Positions 8,938 to 16,590 of a stretch of 36,302 bases of DNA are shown piece by piece. Source of the stretch: Rikenella microfusus (GTDB taxonomy: Bacteria > Bacteroidota > Bacteroidia > Bacteroidales > Tenuifilaceae); NCBI GenBank assembly GCA_020722565.1, contig DYKO01000024.1:1-36302 (forward strand), read 5' to 3'. The position numbers and the translations under genes are program-made. The stretch's first letter is position 1. Each line of letters opens with the position of its first letter. A model generated the notes under the pieces. It saw nothing but the letters and a program-made list of their open reading frames with translations, searched no databases and was not told the DNA's origin.

Positions 8938-9975
8938 ATGCATAGTCGTAGTAGAATTAACGTTTTGTTAGTGATTTTGGTGCTCTTTGTACCCATAAAA
9001 GTTTTAAAGGGACAAGATCCTGTGTTTGCACAGGCATTTTTCAATCCAACCATTATGAATCCCGCCTATGCAGGAGCAGGCAAGTATATGAGGTTAGGCA
9101 TTATATACCGCAACCAGTGGACAGTGATTGATATGCCCTATTCAACCTTTGGGGTAAGTTTCGACAGGCTGCTTTTTGCCGAATCGGCAAGGAAGCATTC
9201 ATCTCGTTCCCGTTCAATTTATTCTGGTAGAAGTGGGATAGGGGTTAATATTGTTAGTGATGTTGAGGGGAAGGGTGTATTTTCCCGAAACAATATCGAC
9301 TTAATATATTCCTATGGAATACAGCCAACCTTTAACTCGCATGTACGTTTTGGGATTCAAACCACAGTAATATTCAGAACCCGAAATTTTTCTGGTCTTG
9401 TTTTTCCCGACATGATAAATCCTGCGGGAGATATAATAGGGAGCAGTGATAGAGTAGGCTACAGTACATGGAACTACGATATAGCATTGGGCATTACCGG
9501 AGATATCGATAACTTTTACGGAGGAATTGCGGTACATCATTTGCTTCAACCCGTTGAAGCAAGTTTTATGGGGGGGCGTGCATATATTCCCCGTAAATAT
9601 ACTTTTCATATTGGAGCCGATTTTAACCTTTATAAATGGCGTAAATTTAAGGAGGTTTTGCTTTTTTCACCCAACATAATTTACATTCAGCAGCTCAACT
9701 TTAATCAGTTAAGCCTTGGCTTTTACCTTTCCAAGAACTGGTTAGTGGCTGGTTTATGGCTGCGGGAAAATTTAAGTTTAAGCAGCCATTCTTTTATTGT
9801 TACTCTGGGTTATGCTGATGACATATTCAGGATGGGCTACAGCTACGATTTTAGTATAATGCTATATGGATTAAGAGGCCTACCCACCTCATCGCATGAG
9901 GTAACCTTGGGATGGAATTTAGAGTATAAAAGGGGTAAAAAGCGATACCGTTACATAAAATGTCCAAAATTTTAA
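8938..9975 (+). CDS. PorP/SprF-family T9SS outer-membrane protein
   Basis: 345-residue member of the PorP/SprF family, outer-membrane proteins associated with T9SS; some act with a partner adhesin, others (PorP with PorK-N) in the core complex. Visible features are a signal peptide (cleavage near LKGQ), the family opening QDPVFAQAFFNPTIMNPAYAG, IYRNQW soon after, a following basic linker rich in Ser and Arg, and beta-strand repeats ending in a basic KRGKKRYRYIKCPKF tail. The gene is divergent from porU with about 110 nt between starts, and precedes gldJ by 80 nt. Because no porKLMN neighbours are present, I leave the symbol blank: it may be a PorP paralogue specific to GldJ/PorU. A G7 run lies at 9570-9576. 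Confidence 0.85.
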   Translation: MHSRSRINVLLVILVLFVPIKVLKGQDPVFAQAFFNPTIMNPAYAGAGKYMRLGIIYRNQWTVIDMPYSTFGVSFDRLLFAESARKHSSRSRSIYSGRSGIGVNIVSDVEGKGVFSRNNIDLIYSYGIQPTFNSHVRFGIQTTVIFRTRNFSGLVFPDMINPAGDIIGSSDRVGYSTWNYDIALGITGDIDNFYGGIAVHHLLQPVEASFMGGRAYIPRKYTFHIGADFNLYKWRKFKEVLLFSPNIIYIQQLNFNQLSLGFYLSKNWLVAGLWLRENLSLSSHSFIVTLGYADDIFRMGYSYDFSIMLYGLRGLPTSSHEVTLGWNLEYKRGKKRYRYIKCPKF

Positions 9976-10015
9976 AATTTTCATAATTTTTAGGAGAAGA
10001 ACAAAATATTATTTA

Positions 10016-10023
10016 TATATTTG
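10016..10023 (+). promoter_or_regulatory. Candidate gldJ promoter (-7 box)
   Basis: TATATTTG matches TAnnTTTG, 32 nt before the gldJ ATG and 40 nt after the preceding stop. A matching TTTG at -33 is absent (only T-rich sequence), so gldJ may also be read from the gene upstream. Confidence 0.35.
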
Positions 10024-10055
10024 AGTTGTATTACTATGCGAAAATCGTTACAGCT

Positions 10056-11597
10056 ATGAGTTTAAAGTATAGAATGTTATTACTGGTAGCAGCCGGTTTA
10101 TTTGGTTTGAACTCCTGTGGTTTATTTGGTGGTGGCGGTAGTGGTTTAGGAGATTCAGAAAAAACTGGTTGGAATTACAATGACCCCGAAATGGGCGGTT
10201 TTGAAGTGGTTACCGATTGGCAACCCGAAGCCGGTCCTGGTTTGGTATTTATTGAGGGCGGTACCTTTATCATGGGTCGGGTGGAACAGGATGTGATGTA
10301 CGATTGGAATGCAAAGCCCCGGAGGGTTACTGTAACTTCGTTTTACATGGATGAAACCGAAGTTACCAATGTGGACTGGCGCGAATATTTACATTGGTTA
10401 AAGTGGGCTTATGGTAAAGATTTCCCATTGGTTATAAAAAATGCGCTCCCCGATACATTAGTTTGGCGCTCACCTCTGGGTTATAATGAACCCTTTGTAA
10501 CCGATTACTTCCGTCATCCAGCATATAACGACTATCCCGTTGTAGGGGTTAACTGGTTACAGGCCAACGATTACTGTGTCTGGCGTACCGACCGGGTAAA
10601 TGAAATGTTGCTCATCCGGAAGGGTATCATTGAATGGGAACCCGGTCAAAAGGGTAAAGATGTGTTTAACACTGAAGCTTACCTTGCCGGACAGTATAAT
10701 GCCAAACAAGGTAAAAATCAACTATATACCATTGATCCTGAAACCGGGGAGAAGGTTGCAAGAAATGTTCGATTTGAGGATGGCATTCTTTTATCCAAAT
10801 ATCGCCTCCCCACCGAGGCGGAATGGGAATTTGCAGCATCAGGCCTTGTAGGCAATACCTACGATGAACGTATGGTGGAACGCCGCATTTATCCTTGGAA
10901 TGGTCATAACATTCGCAATCCCGAAGCTAAAGTGCGGGGTCAAATGATGGCAAACTTCGTTCGTGGTCGTGGCGACTACATGGGCTTGGCCGGAAATCTG
11001 AACGATGAAAACACTTTCCCTGGTCCGGTAAAATCTTACTGGCCTAATGATTATGGCCTTTACTGTATGGCTGGAAATGTTAACGAATGGGTACTTGATG
11101 TTTATCGTCCGTTGAGCTTCGAGGATGTTGACGAAATACGTCCTTTCCGTGGTAATGTATTCAAAACCCCCTATGATCGTGAAGGTAAGTTTTCTGAGAA
11201 AGATAGCTTGGGCAGAATACCCTACCGTGAGGTTACTGAAGAAGAAGCTGCTAATCGAAGGAACTACAATAAGGCTTATTACATTAACTATAAGGATGGT
11301 GACATAGCTTCAACCCTTGACTTTTCAGAAGGGCAAACCATTAAGGATAAGGATTCCGATCGTATGTACTATCAGGGTGATCCCCAAATGAAGAATCAGG
11401 GTATGACTACCCTTATTAACGATAGGGTTAGGGTTTACAAGGGCGGTTCTTGGAAAGATAGGGCCTACTGGCTTAGCCCTGGTACACGTAGGTTTTTGGA
11501 TGAGGCATCATCAACCAACGATATCGGTTTCCGCTGTGCCATGGAGGCAGTTGGTGCTCAATCTGCCAAAAAACGTGGAGAAAATGTTGGAAGATAA
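10056..11597 (+). CDS. gldJ: Gliding/T9SS-associated lipoprotein GldJ
   Basis: Periplasm-facing outer-membrane lipoprotein with a formylglycine-generating-enzyme-like (FGE/sulfatase-modifying) fold. In Flavobacterium johnsoniae GldJ is needed to stabilise GldK and hence for T9SS and gliding. The 513-residue product starts MSLKYRM with a lipobox LNSC (Cys21), then a glycine-rich linker, then the FGE domain: FIEGGTFIMG, FYMDETEVTN, YRLPTEAEWEFAASG, GLYCMAGNVNEWV and, at the end, VYKGGSWKDRAYWL and GFRCAMEAVG. The fold is structural in this family and not expected to oxidise sulfatases. GldJ is preferred over the paralogue GldK/PorK because no gldLMN follows, the length is greater, and the location beside porU/porV is that of gldJ in Flavobacterium. 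The ATG at 10056 is preferred over a TTG at 10026. A strong terminator follows. Confidence 0.85.
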   Translation: MSLKYRMLLLVAAGLFGLNSCGLFGGGGSGLGDSEKTGWNYNDPEMGGFEVVTDWQPEAGPGLVFIEGGTFIMGRVEQDVMYDWNAKPRRVTVTSFYMDETEVTNVDWREYLHWLKWAYGKDFPLVIKNALPDTLVWRSPLGYNEPFVTDYFRHPAYNDYPVVGVNWLQANDYCVWRTDRVNEMLLIRKGIIEWEPGQKGKDVFNTEAYLAGQYNAKQGKNQLYTIDPETGEKVARNVRFEDGILLSKYRLPTEAEWEFAASGLVGNTYDERMVERRIYPWNGHNIRNPEAKVRGQMMANFVRGRGDYMGLAGNLNDENTFPGPVKSYWPNDYGLYCMAGNVNEWVLDVYRPLSFEDVDEIRPFRGNVFKTPYDREGKFSEKDSLGRIPYREVTEEEAANRRNYNKAYYINYKDGDIASTLDFSEGQTIKDKDSDRMYYQGDPQMKNQGMTTLINDRVRVYKGGSWKDRAYWLSPGTRRFLDEASSTNDIGFRCAMEAVGAQSAKKRGENVGR

Positions 11598-11615
11598 ACT
11601 TTATAAAGTATTTAA

Positions 11616-11651
11616 AGAAAACCTCATATCTTTATGAGGTTTTCTTTTTTT
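11616..11651 (+). terminator. Intrinsic terminator after gldJ / before murF
   Basis: Perfect 12-bp stem (11616-11627 pairs with 11634-11645), 6-nt loop, then a run of seven T (11645-11651). It begins 18 nt after the gldJ stop and its T-run ends only 11 nt before the murF ATG, so it separates the two genes or acts as an attenuator for murF. Confidence 0.85.
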
Positions 11652-11662
11652 ATTATAATGAT

Positions 11663-12946
11663 ATGATTGAAAGTATTTATAAAGAGTACTGCAAATCGTG
11701 GCGGGTAACAACCGACAGCAGGAATGTTGCAGCGGGTTCCATTTTTTTTGCACTAAAAGGCAATAATTTTGATGGCAACGCTTTTGCCAAAACCGCAATT
11801 GAAAATGGGGCTAGTTTGGCCGTTATTGATAATCCTAAATATCAACAGGAGGGTTGCGTACTAGTTAGGGATACACTTGAAGCTATCCAGCAATTAGCCA
11901 ATTTGCACCGTAAAAATCTGAATACGAGGATTATTGCCATTACCGGTTCAAATGGTAAAACCACTACCAAGGAGCTAATTCATGCGGTTTTATCAAAAAA
12001 GTACAAAACCCATGCTACCATTGGGAACCTGAATAATCATATAGGAGTGCCACTTACGCTACTTTCTTTAACCCCAGATGTAGAAATGGCTATTGTTGAA
12101 ATGGGAGCTAACCATCCCGGCGATATCGATTTACTATGCCGGATAGCCGAACCCGACTACGGGCTGATAACTAACATAGGAAAAGCCCATCTGGGTGGGT
12201 TTGGTTCCTTTGATGGGGTAATTTCAACCAAGGGCGAACTCTTTAGGTATCTCATAGCTGCCAATAAACAAATATTTTACAACGATCAGAACCTTGTTAT
12301 ACGTAATATGCTTGATAGGTATAATGCCATGAATGTAATTCCATACACTAGCTATGCCCCTTCCTATATCATTAATCAAAACAATCAAACTCCCTTTTTA
12401 AGAATTACGCTAATCGAAAACAACAACAATTTAGAATTACAAACCAACTTAGTGGGTAGCTATAATGCGGAAAATATTCTGGCAGCCTATACAGTGGGGC
12501 GGTACTTTGGTGTATCAAAAGAATTAGTAAAAGAGGCAATTGAATCATATACCCCATCGAATAACCGTTCTCAACTAGTAAACACTTCCCGAAATACTGT
12601 TATTATGGATGCCTATAATGCCAATCCATCGAGCATGGAACAGGCATTAAAAAATTTTGCTCAGCTTAATTTCTCTAAAAAGGTTGCCATACTGGGCGAA
12701 ATGCTTGAGTTGGGTGATTACTCTGAGGGAGAACATAGGAAGATTGTACATTTGGCCCTATCAATTAACCTATCGCAGCTGATACTGGTTGGCAAGGGTT
12801 ATGAAACCTCAAAACATGATGCTCTTTACTTTGATAATGTGGATTTGTGCTTAGAATACTTGAGAAGTGAACTGCTATCAGATGCTACCATTTTATTAAA
12901 GGGATCGCGTGGGGTAAAACTGGAGCGGTTAATGGAGGTGCTTTAG
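11663..12946 (+). CDS. murF: UDP-N-acetylmuramoyl-tripeptide--D-alanyl-D-alanine ligase
   Basis: Cytosolic ATP-dependent Mur ligase that adds D-Ala-D-Ala to the UDP-MurNAc-tripeptide, the last cytoplasmic peptide step of peptidoglycan synthesis. The 427 residues show the three Mur-ligase domains: an N-terminal substrate domain with VTTDSRNVAAGSIFFAL, a central ATPase with the P-loop TGSNGKTTT (94-102) and NIGKAHLGGFGS, and a C-terminal domain starting near NRSQ with MDAYNANPSSM and ILGEMLELG. All are MurF-specific. No Shine-Dalgarno is visible, which is usual here. The start sits directly behind a strong terminator and no good promoter is seen in the 65-nt gap, so how it is transcribed is unclear. 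Confidence 0.95.
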   Translation: MIESIYKEYCKSWRVTTDSRNVAAGSIFFALKGNNFDGNAFAKTAIENGASLAVIDNPKYQQEGCVLVRDTLEAIQQLANLHRKNLNTRIIAITGSNGKTTTKELIHAVLSKKYKTHATIGNLNNHIGVPLTLLSLTPDVEMAIVEMGANHPGDIDLLCRIAEPDYGLITNIGKAHLGGFGSFDGVISTKGELFRYLIAANKQIFYNDQNLVIRNMLDRYNAMNVIPYTSYAPSYIINQNNQTPFLRITLIENNNNLELQTNLVGSYNAENILAAYTVGRYFGVSKELVKEAIESYTPSNNRSQLVNTSRNTVIMDAYNANPSSMEQALKNFAQLNFSKKVAILGEMLELGDYSEGEHRKIVHLALSINLSQLILVGKGYETSKHDALYFDNVDLCLEYLRSELLSDATILLKGSRGVKLERLMEVL

Positions 12947-12980
12947 ATTTGAATTTGATTTGGCTTCTTTTATTTATGCA

Positions 12981-13009
12981 AAAAAAGCCTTCGAAAATTC
13001 GAAGGCTTT
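12981..13009 (-). terminator. Terminator of tRNA-Val
   Basis: Perfect 12-bp inverted repeat (12984-12995 with 12998-13009). Read on the minus strand the stem is followed by a T-run, directly after the tRNA 3' end. It may also stop transcripts coming from murF. Confidence 0.85.
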
Positions 13010-13010
13010 G

Positions 13011-13085
13011 TGGGAGCTACAGGGATCGAACCTGTGACCCCCTGCTTGTAAGGCAGGTGCTCTAAACCAGCTGAGCTAAGCTCCC
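13011..13085 (-). tRNA. tRNA-Val (anticodon UAC)
   Basis: 75-nt cloverleaf on the minus strand. Acceptor arms GGGAGCT/AGCTCCC pair fully with discriminator A; the D-arm contains AGCTCAGCTGGTTTAGAGC; the anticodon stem CCTGC/GCAGG encloses the loop CTTACAA with anticodon TAC; the T-arm ACAGG-TTCGATC-CCTGT is canonical. CCA is not encoded. UAC reads GUA and GUG valine codons. It has its own promoter and terminator. Confidence 0.97.
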
Positions 13086-13124
13086 AATCTTTATTTATGA
13101 CTATTTCCCTTTGGAAATGCGATG

Positions 13125-13155
13125 CAAAAGTAGATGAAAATTTGAAATCTCCAAA
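13125..13155 (-). promoter_or_regulatory. Promoter of tRNA-Val
   Basis: On the minus strand: TTTG at 13155-13152, 19 nt spacer, then TACTTTTG at 13132-13125. Both boxes match the Bacteroidota consensus TTTG / TAnnTTTG with correct spacing. The predicted start is about 30 nt before the tRNA. This is the best promoter match in the window. Confidence 0.65.
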
Positions 13156-13208
13156 ATATTTTAAGAAAAAAATCAGAAAAAATATTTAAAATTCGATTTC
13201 ATTGAAAA

Positions 13209-14492
13209 TCAGATTACCTCTGCAACAACAAAGGTGCTTCCGCCAACAAATATGAGATCGTTGGGTTGTGCTGCAGCTTTTGCTGCTGATAGAGCTGAGA
13301 GAACCGTTGGATAGGCTTCACCCTGTAAGCCAAATGTTTGCGCTTTTTGTTTCAGTTCCAGGTAGTTTAGCGCTCGGGGAATGGAGGCCTGGGTAAAGTA
13401 GTAGGTTGCTTCTTGGGGTAGGAGTGACAGCATACCATCGATGTTTTTATCGGCAACTGTACCTATAACCATGTGTAGATTTTCGTGGGGGGTAAGGGCA
13501 ATTTGCTCAACCACCTGTCGAATGCCATCAACATTGTGCCCAGTGTCGCAGTAGATTAAAGGGTTTTTACCAATATTTTGCCATCGGCCCATCAATCCGG
13601 TTAGTTTTTGTGTGTTACTAAGAGCGTCTGTAATACTTTGCTCTGATATAGCATATCCCATAGTTTTAAGCAATTCAACAGCTTTTAATACCGAAGGGAG
13701 GTTGAATCGTTGATATCTTCCCTGTAGATCAACTTCAAAATGGAGTTGCCGATCTTGGTTCAAAATGGTAAATCCCTGTAAACCATTGGCTTTACTTTGT
13801 TGTTGGGTAACAAGGTACTCTTTATCGGCAAAGTATATGGGGGCATTATTTCCCAATGCCTTACTAATAAATACCTGGCTAACATCGGGTTGGGTCTGGC
13901 TAATTACAATAGGGGTATTTGGTTTTATTATACCTGCCTTTTCGCTGGCAATTTTTGTAAGGCTATTGCCCAGTAAATCGGTATGATCCATGCCGATGTT
14001 GGTAATAATGCCCAATAGTGGAGAAATTATATTTGTGGAATCGAGGCGTCCGCCAAGCCCTACTTCAATAACAGCAATATCAACCTTTTCGTTGGCAAAA
14101 TAATCAAATGCCATTGCTACGGTCAACTCAAAAAAAGAGGGCTTAAGTTTATCAATAAAACTTCGATGTTGGCTTACAAACTGTATAACTGTATCTTCAG
14201 GGATCATTTTCCCGTTAATTCTAATACGCTCGCGGTAATCGCTTAGGTGGGGCGAGGTGTATAAACCGACCTTGTATCCTGCCGTTTGAAGGATAGCTGC
14301 TAGCATGTGCGAGGTGCTTCCCTTTCCATTGGTGCCGGCCACATGTATCGACTTGAAATATTGGTGAGGATGTCCAAAGTAATTGTCGAGGGCTATGGTA
14401 TTACCTAAATCAGCCTTATAGGCTGCTTTTCCAATGCGTTGGAACATGGGGAGCTGTGTGTAAAGGTAGCTAAGCGTTTCGTTGTAGTTCAT
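13209..14492 (-). CDS. folC: Bifunctional folylpolyglutamate/dihydrofolate synthase
   Basis: Mur-ligase-superfamily cytosolic enzyme that adds glutamate to folates (and, in bifunctional forms, joins dihydropteroate with glutamate). The 427-residue protein has the P-loop AGTNGKGS (52-59), YTSPHLSDYRERIRING (family folate/omega-loop region), the metal/ATP motif VIEVGLGGRLDSTN, NIGMDHTDLLG and a C-terminal domain with CDTGHNVDG. The start ATG at 14492 gives the family N-terminus (NYNETLSYLYTQLPMFQRIG). Divergent from the phoH-type gene with 191 nt between. Which of the two activities it has cannot be decided by eye. Confidence 0.94.
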   Translation of the reverse strand: MNYNETLSYLYTQLPMFQRIGKAAYKADLGNTIALDNYFGHPHQYFKSIHVAGTNGKGSTSHMLAAILQTAGYKVGLYTSPHLSDYRERIRINGKMIPEDTVIQFVSQHRSFIDKLKPSFFELTVAMAFDYFANEKVDIAVIEVGLGGRLDSTNIISPLLGIITNIGMDHTDLLGNSLTKIASEKAGIIKPNTPIVISQTQPDVSQVFISKALGNNAPIYFADKEYLVTQQQSKANGLQGFTILNQDRQLHFEVDLQGRYQRFNLPSVLKAVELLKTMGYAISEQSITDALSNTQKLTGLMGRWQNIGKNPLIYCDTGHNVDGIRQVVEQIALTPHENLHMVIGTVADKNIDGMLSLLPQEATYYFTQASIPRALNYLELKQKAQTFGLQGEAYPTVLSALSAAKAAAQPNDLIFVGGSTFVVAEVI

Positions 14493-14633
14493 ATGCTAAA
14501 ATTTTGGTGCAATGTTAGTAATTAATTGTGAATAGCCTTTACCGTTTGGTGGATTGATTTAAAGGCTTTGTGACTATCAGTCTAGTTTGGTTTTTTAATC
14601 ATCTGTTAACAAAAAATATCGTATATCCGACAT

Positions 14634-14660
14634 AAAAGGCATGCCTTTTTCATATATTTA
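14634..14660 (+). promoter_or_regulatory. Palindrome and -7-like box upstream of the phoH-type gene
   Basis: A 16-bp perfect palindrome (AAAAGGCATGCCTTTT, 14634-14649) lies 4 nt before TATATTTA (14653-14660), one base off TAnnTTTG. The layout resembles an operator beside a promoter. No -33 box is seen. Confidence 0.3.
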
Positions 14661-14683
14661 GATGAATTTAAAAACGTTTTACT

Positions 14684-16009
14684 ATGGCTAAAAAGACCAC
14701 TAAGATTTTCGTGCTCGATACCAATGTAATCCTACACGATCATCACTGCATTTACAAATTTCAGGATAATGATATTGTGATTCCCATTGTTGCTCTTGAG
14801 GAGCTTGATCATTTCAAGAAGGGGAATGAAATGGTAAACTATCAGGCAAGGGAATTTGTAAGGGAGCTAGATAAAATTGCAGGCGATAAGCTGTTTAACG
14901 GCGGGCTGCCGTTGGGGAAAAATCTTGGGAAATTGAGGATTGAGACCGGTAAACCCATGCCCCTCGAAATGAAGGAATCGTTTTCGGAGTTTACCCCCGA
15001 TCATAAAATCTTGGCCATAACTGTCTACATAATTAAGCAAAATCCCGACAGATCCGTAATTCTGGTTACAAAAGACATCAACCTCCGTATGAAGGCCAAA
15101 TCGTTGGGGATTATGGCACAGGATTACCTTAATGATAAGGTAGAGGATATCGATAGCCTGAAAAAGGAAATAGAGGTGGTTGAAAAGGTTGACGACATGC
15201 TTATTCAAAAGCTCTATAATAGCGAAGAAAAGCTAACCGCAAAGGAACTGAAGCTTAAGCCCTATGCAAACCAGTACTACATTTTAAAAGGGAACAAATC
15301 GAGTGCGCTGGCGCACTACGATAAGGCTACTGATTTACTTGATCGCGTTGAAAAGGTGCGGGCGTATGGTATTGAGCCCCGTAATGCAGAGCAAACCTTT
15401 GCCCTTGATGCACTGCTTAGACCAGATATTCAACTGGTTGCCATTACCGGAAAAGCCGGAACAGGAAAAACACTTTTAGCCCTTGCTGCTGCTTTGCAGC
15501 AGGAGGAACTTTTTGACCAGATACTTTTGGCTCGCCCAATTGTGGCGCTGTCAAACAAGGATATTGGCTTCCTCCCCGGCGATGTAGATGAAAAAATTGG
15601 CCCTTACATGCAGCCCCTTTTCGATAACCTGGGGGTTATAAAAAATCGGTTTAAGCCCACCAGCAAGGATTACATGCATATCGACGAGATGCAACGGACC
15701 AACAAGTTGGTAATTACACCTCTTGCATATATAAGGGGGCGAAGCCTGTCAAATGTATTCTTCATTGTTGACGAGGCGCAAAACCTTACACCCCACGAAA
15801 TTAAAACTATCATTACCCGTGCCGGAGAGGGGACTAAGTTTATTTTTACCGGCGACATCCATCAGATTGACCACCCATACCTTGACATGAAGTCGAACGG
15901 GTTGACCTACCTAAGCGATAAGATGCATGGGCAGGAAGTGTTTGCTCATATCAATCTTGTAAAGGGTGAGCGTAGTTACCTGGCTGAACTGGCCAGCGAT
16001 TTATTGTAA
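14684..16009 (+). CDS. PhoH-type protein: PIN domain fused to PhoH ATPase
   Basis: 441-residue PIN-PhoH (PhoH2-type) protein. The N-terminal PIN domain begins IFVLDTNVILHD (D12 is the first acidic nuclease ligand) and continues VIPIVALEELDHFKKG and VTKDINLRMKAKSLG, which supply further acidic positions. The C-terminal PhoH ATPase has a Walker A motif at 256-263 (GKAGTGKT), LARPIVALSNKDIGFLPGD and Walker B FIVDEAQNLTP, followed by FTGD. Characterised PhoH2 proteins unwind and cleave RNA; a cytosolic RNA-processing role is likely but the target is unknown. Complete, with no adjacent antitoxin-like gene (phoAT), so a toxin role is not indicated. sixA follows within about 20 nt. Confidence 0.92.
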   Translation: MAKKTTKIFVLDTNVILHDHHCIYKFQDNDIVIPIVALEELDHFKKGNEMVNYQAREFVRELDKIAGDKLFNGGLPLGKNLGKLRIETGKPMPLEMKESFSEFTPDHKILAITVYIIKQNPDRSVILVTKDINLRMKAKSLGIMAQDYLNDKVEDIDSLKKEIEVVEKVDDMLIQKLYNSEEKLTAKELKLKPYANQYYILKGNKSSALAHYDKATDLLDRVEKVRAYGIEPRNAEQTFALDALLRPDIQLVAITGKAGTGKTLLALAAALQQEELFDQILLARPIVALSNKDIGFLPGDVDEKIGPYMQPLFDNLGVIKNRFKPTSKDYMHIDEMQRTNKLVITPLAYIRGRSLSNVFFIVDEAQNLTPHEIKTIITRAGEGTKFIFTGDIHQIDHPYLDMKSNGLTYLSDKMHGQEVFAHINLVKGERSYLAELASDLL

Positions 16010-16027
16010 AATAAAATGGATGGCTGT

Positions 16028-16516
16028 ATGGCAAAAACATTATTTATTCTCCGGCATGCCAAATCGTCGTGGGACGAGTCTGATAAACGCGATAAGGATC
16101 GAGCCCTTAAACCAAAAGGTATAAATGACATTATGAACACCGCAAGAACCTTTTCTGAAAGATTTGAAACGCTGGACCTGATTCTTACCAGTTCGGCCAA
16201 TCGTGCAGTTCATACAGCTATTCTTTTTGCTGAAACCATTGGTTTCCCGCACGACAGAATTAGAATAGATCCTCTTATTTATCAGGCCGATGACATCGAA
16301 CTGGAGGCATTAATCAAAACCCAGCCCGATAGCTTAAGGGGAATAATGGTAGTAGCGCATAATCCCACTTTAACCTATTTGATTAATAGGTTTCTGCCTC
16401 AGAGTGTTTATGAATTACCAACGTCAGGAATGGTTTCTTTTGATTTTGATGTTGGCAGCTGGAAGGATATTTCAGCAAAGGCAGTAATCTCACATTTTAT
16501 TAGTTTTAGCAGGTAG
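16028..16516 (+). CDS. sixA: SixA-type phosphohistidine phosphatase
   Basis: Histidine-phosphatase-superfamily protein of 162 residues. The catalytic motif is LRHAKSSW with nucleophile H10, the SixA form of the RHG motif. DLILTSSANRAVHTA carries the second conserved arginine, and VVAHNPTLTYLINRF supplies the second catalytic histidine. SixA of E. coli removes phosphate from phosphohistidine in phosphotransfer proteins; the target here is unknown. An ATG at 16016 is possible, but 16028 gives the usual family start MAKTLFILRHAK. It lies between the phoH-type gene and ppk1, whose catalysis runs through a phosphohistidine. Confidence 0.88.
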   Translation: MAKTLFILRHAKSSWDESDKRDKDRALKPKGINDIMNTARTFSERFETLDLILTSSANRAVHTAILFAETIGFPHDRIRIDPLIYQADDIELEALIKTQPDSLRGIMVVAHNPTLTYLINRFLPQSVYELPTSGMVSFDFDVGSWKDISAKAVISHFISFSR

Positions 16517-16541
16517 TTTAACAATTTCTTAACATTAGGTG

Positions 16542-16574
16542 TTTGATGGTTAACTTTTAATTCAGTTAATATTG
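16542..16574 (+). promoter_or_regulatory. Candidate ppk1 promoter
   Basis: TTTG at 16542-16545, a 21-nt spacer, then TAATATTG at 16567-16574 (one mismatch to TAnnTTTG), ending 16 nt before the ppk1 ATG in the 74-nt sixA-ppk1 gap. Confidence 0.4.
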
Positions 16575-16590
16575 CTCAATATTTTCAGGT

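Noticed and set aside
14534-14567. AGCCTTTA / TAAAGGCT inverted repeat in the folC-phoH gap
   Set aside because: 8-bp arms with an 18-nt spacer and no T-run; could be chance in AT-rich DNA.
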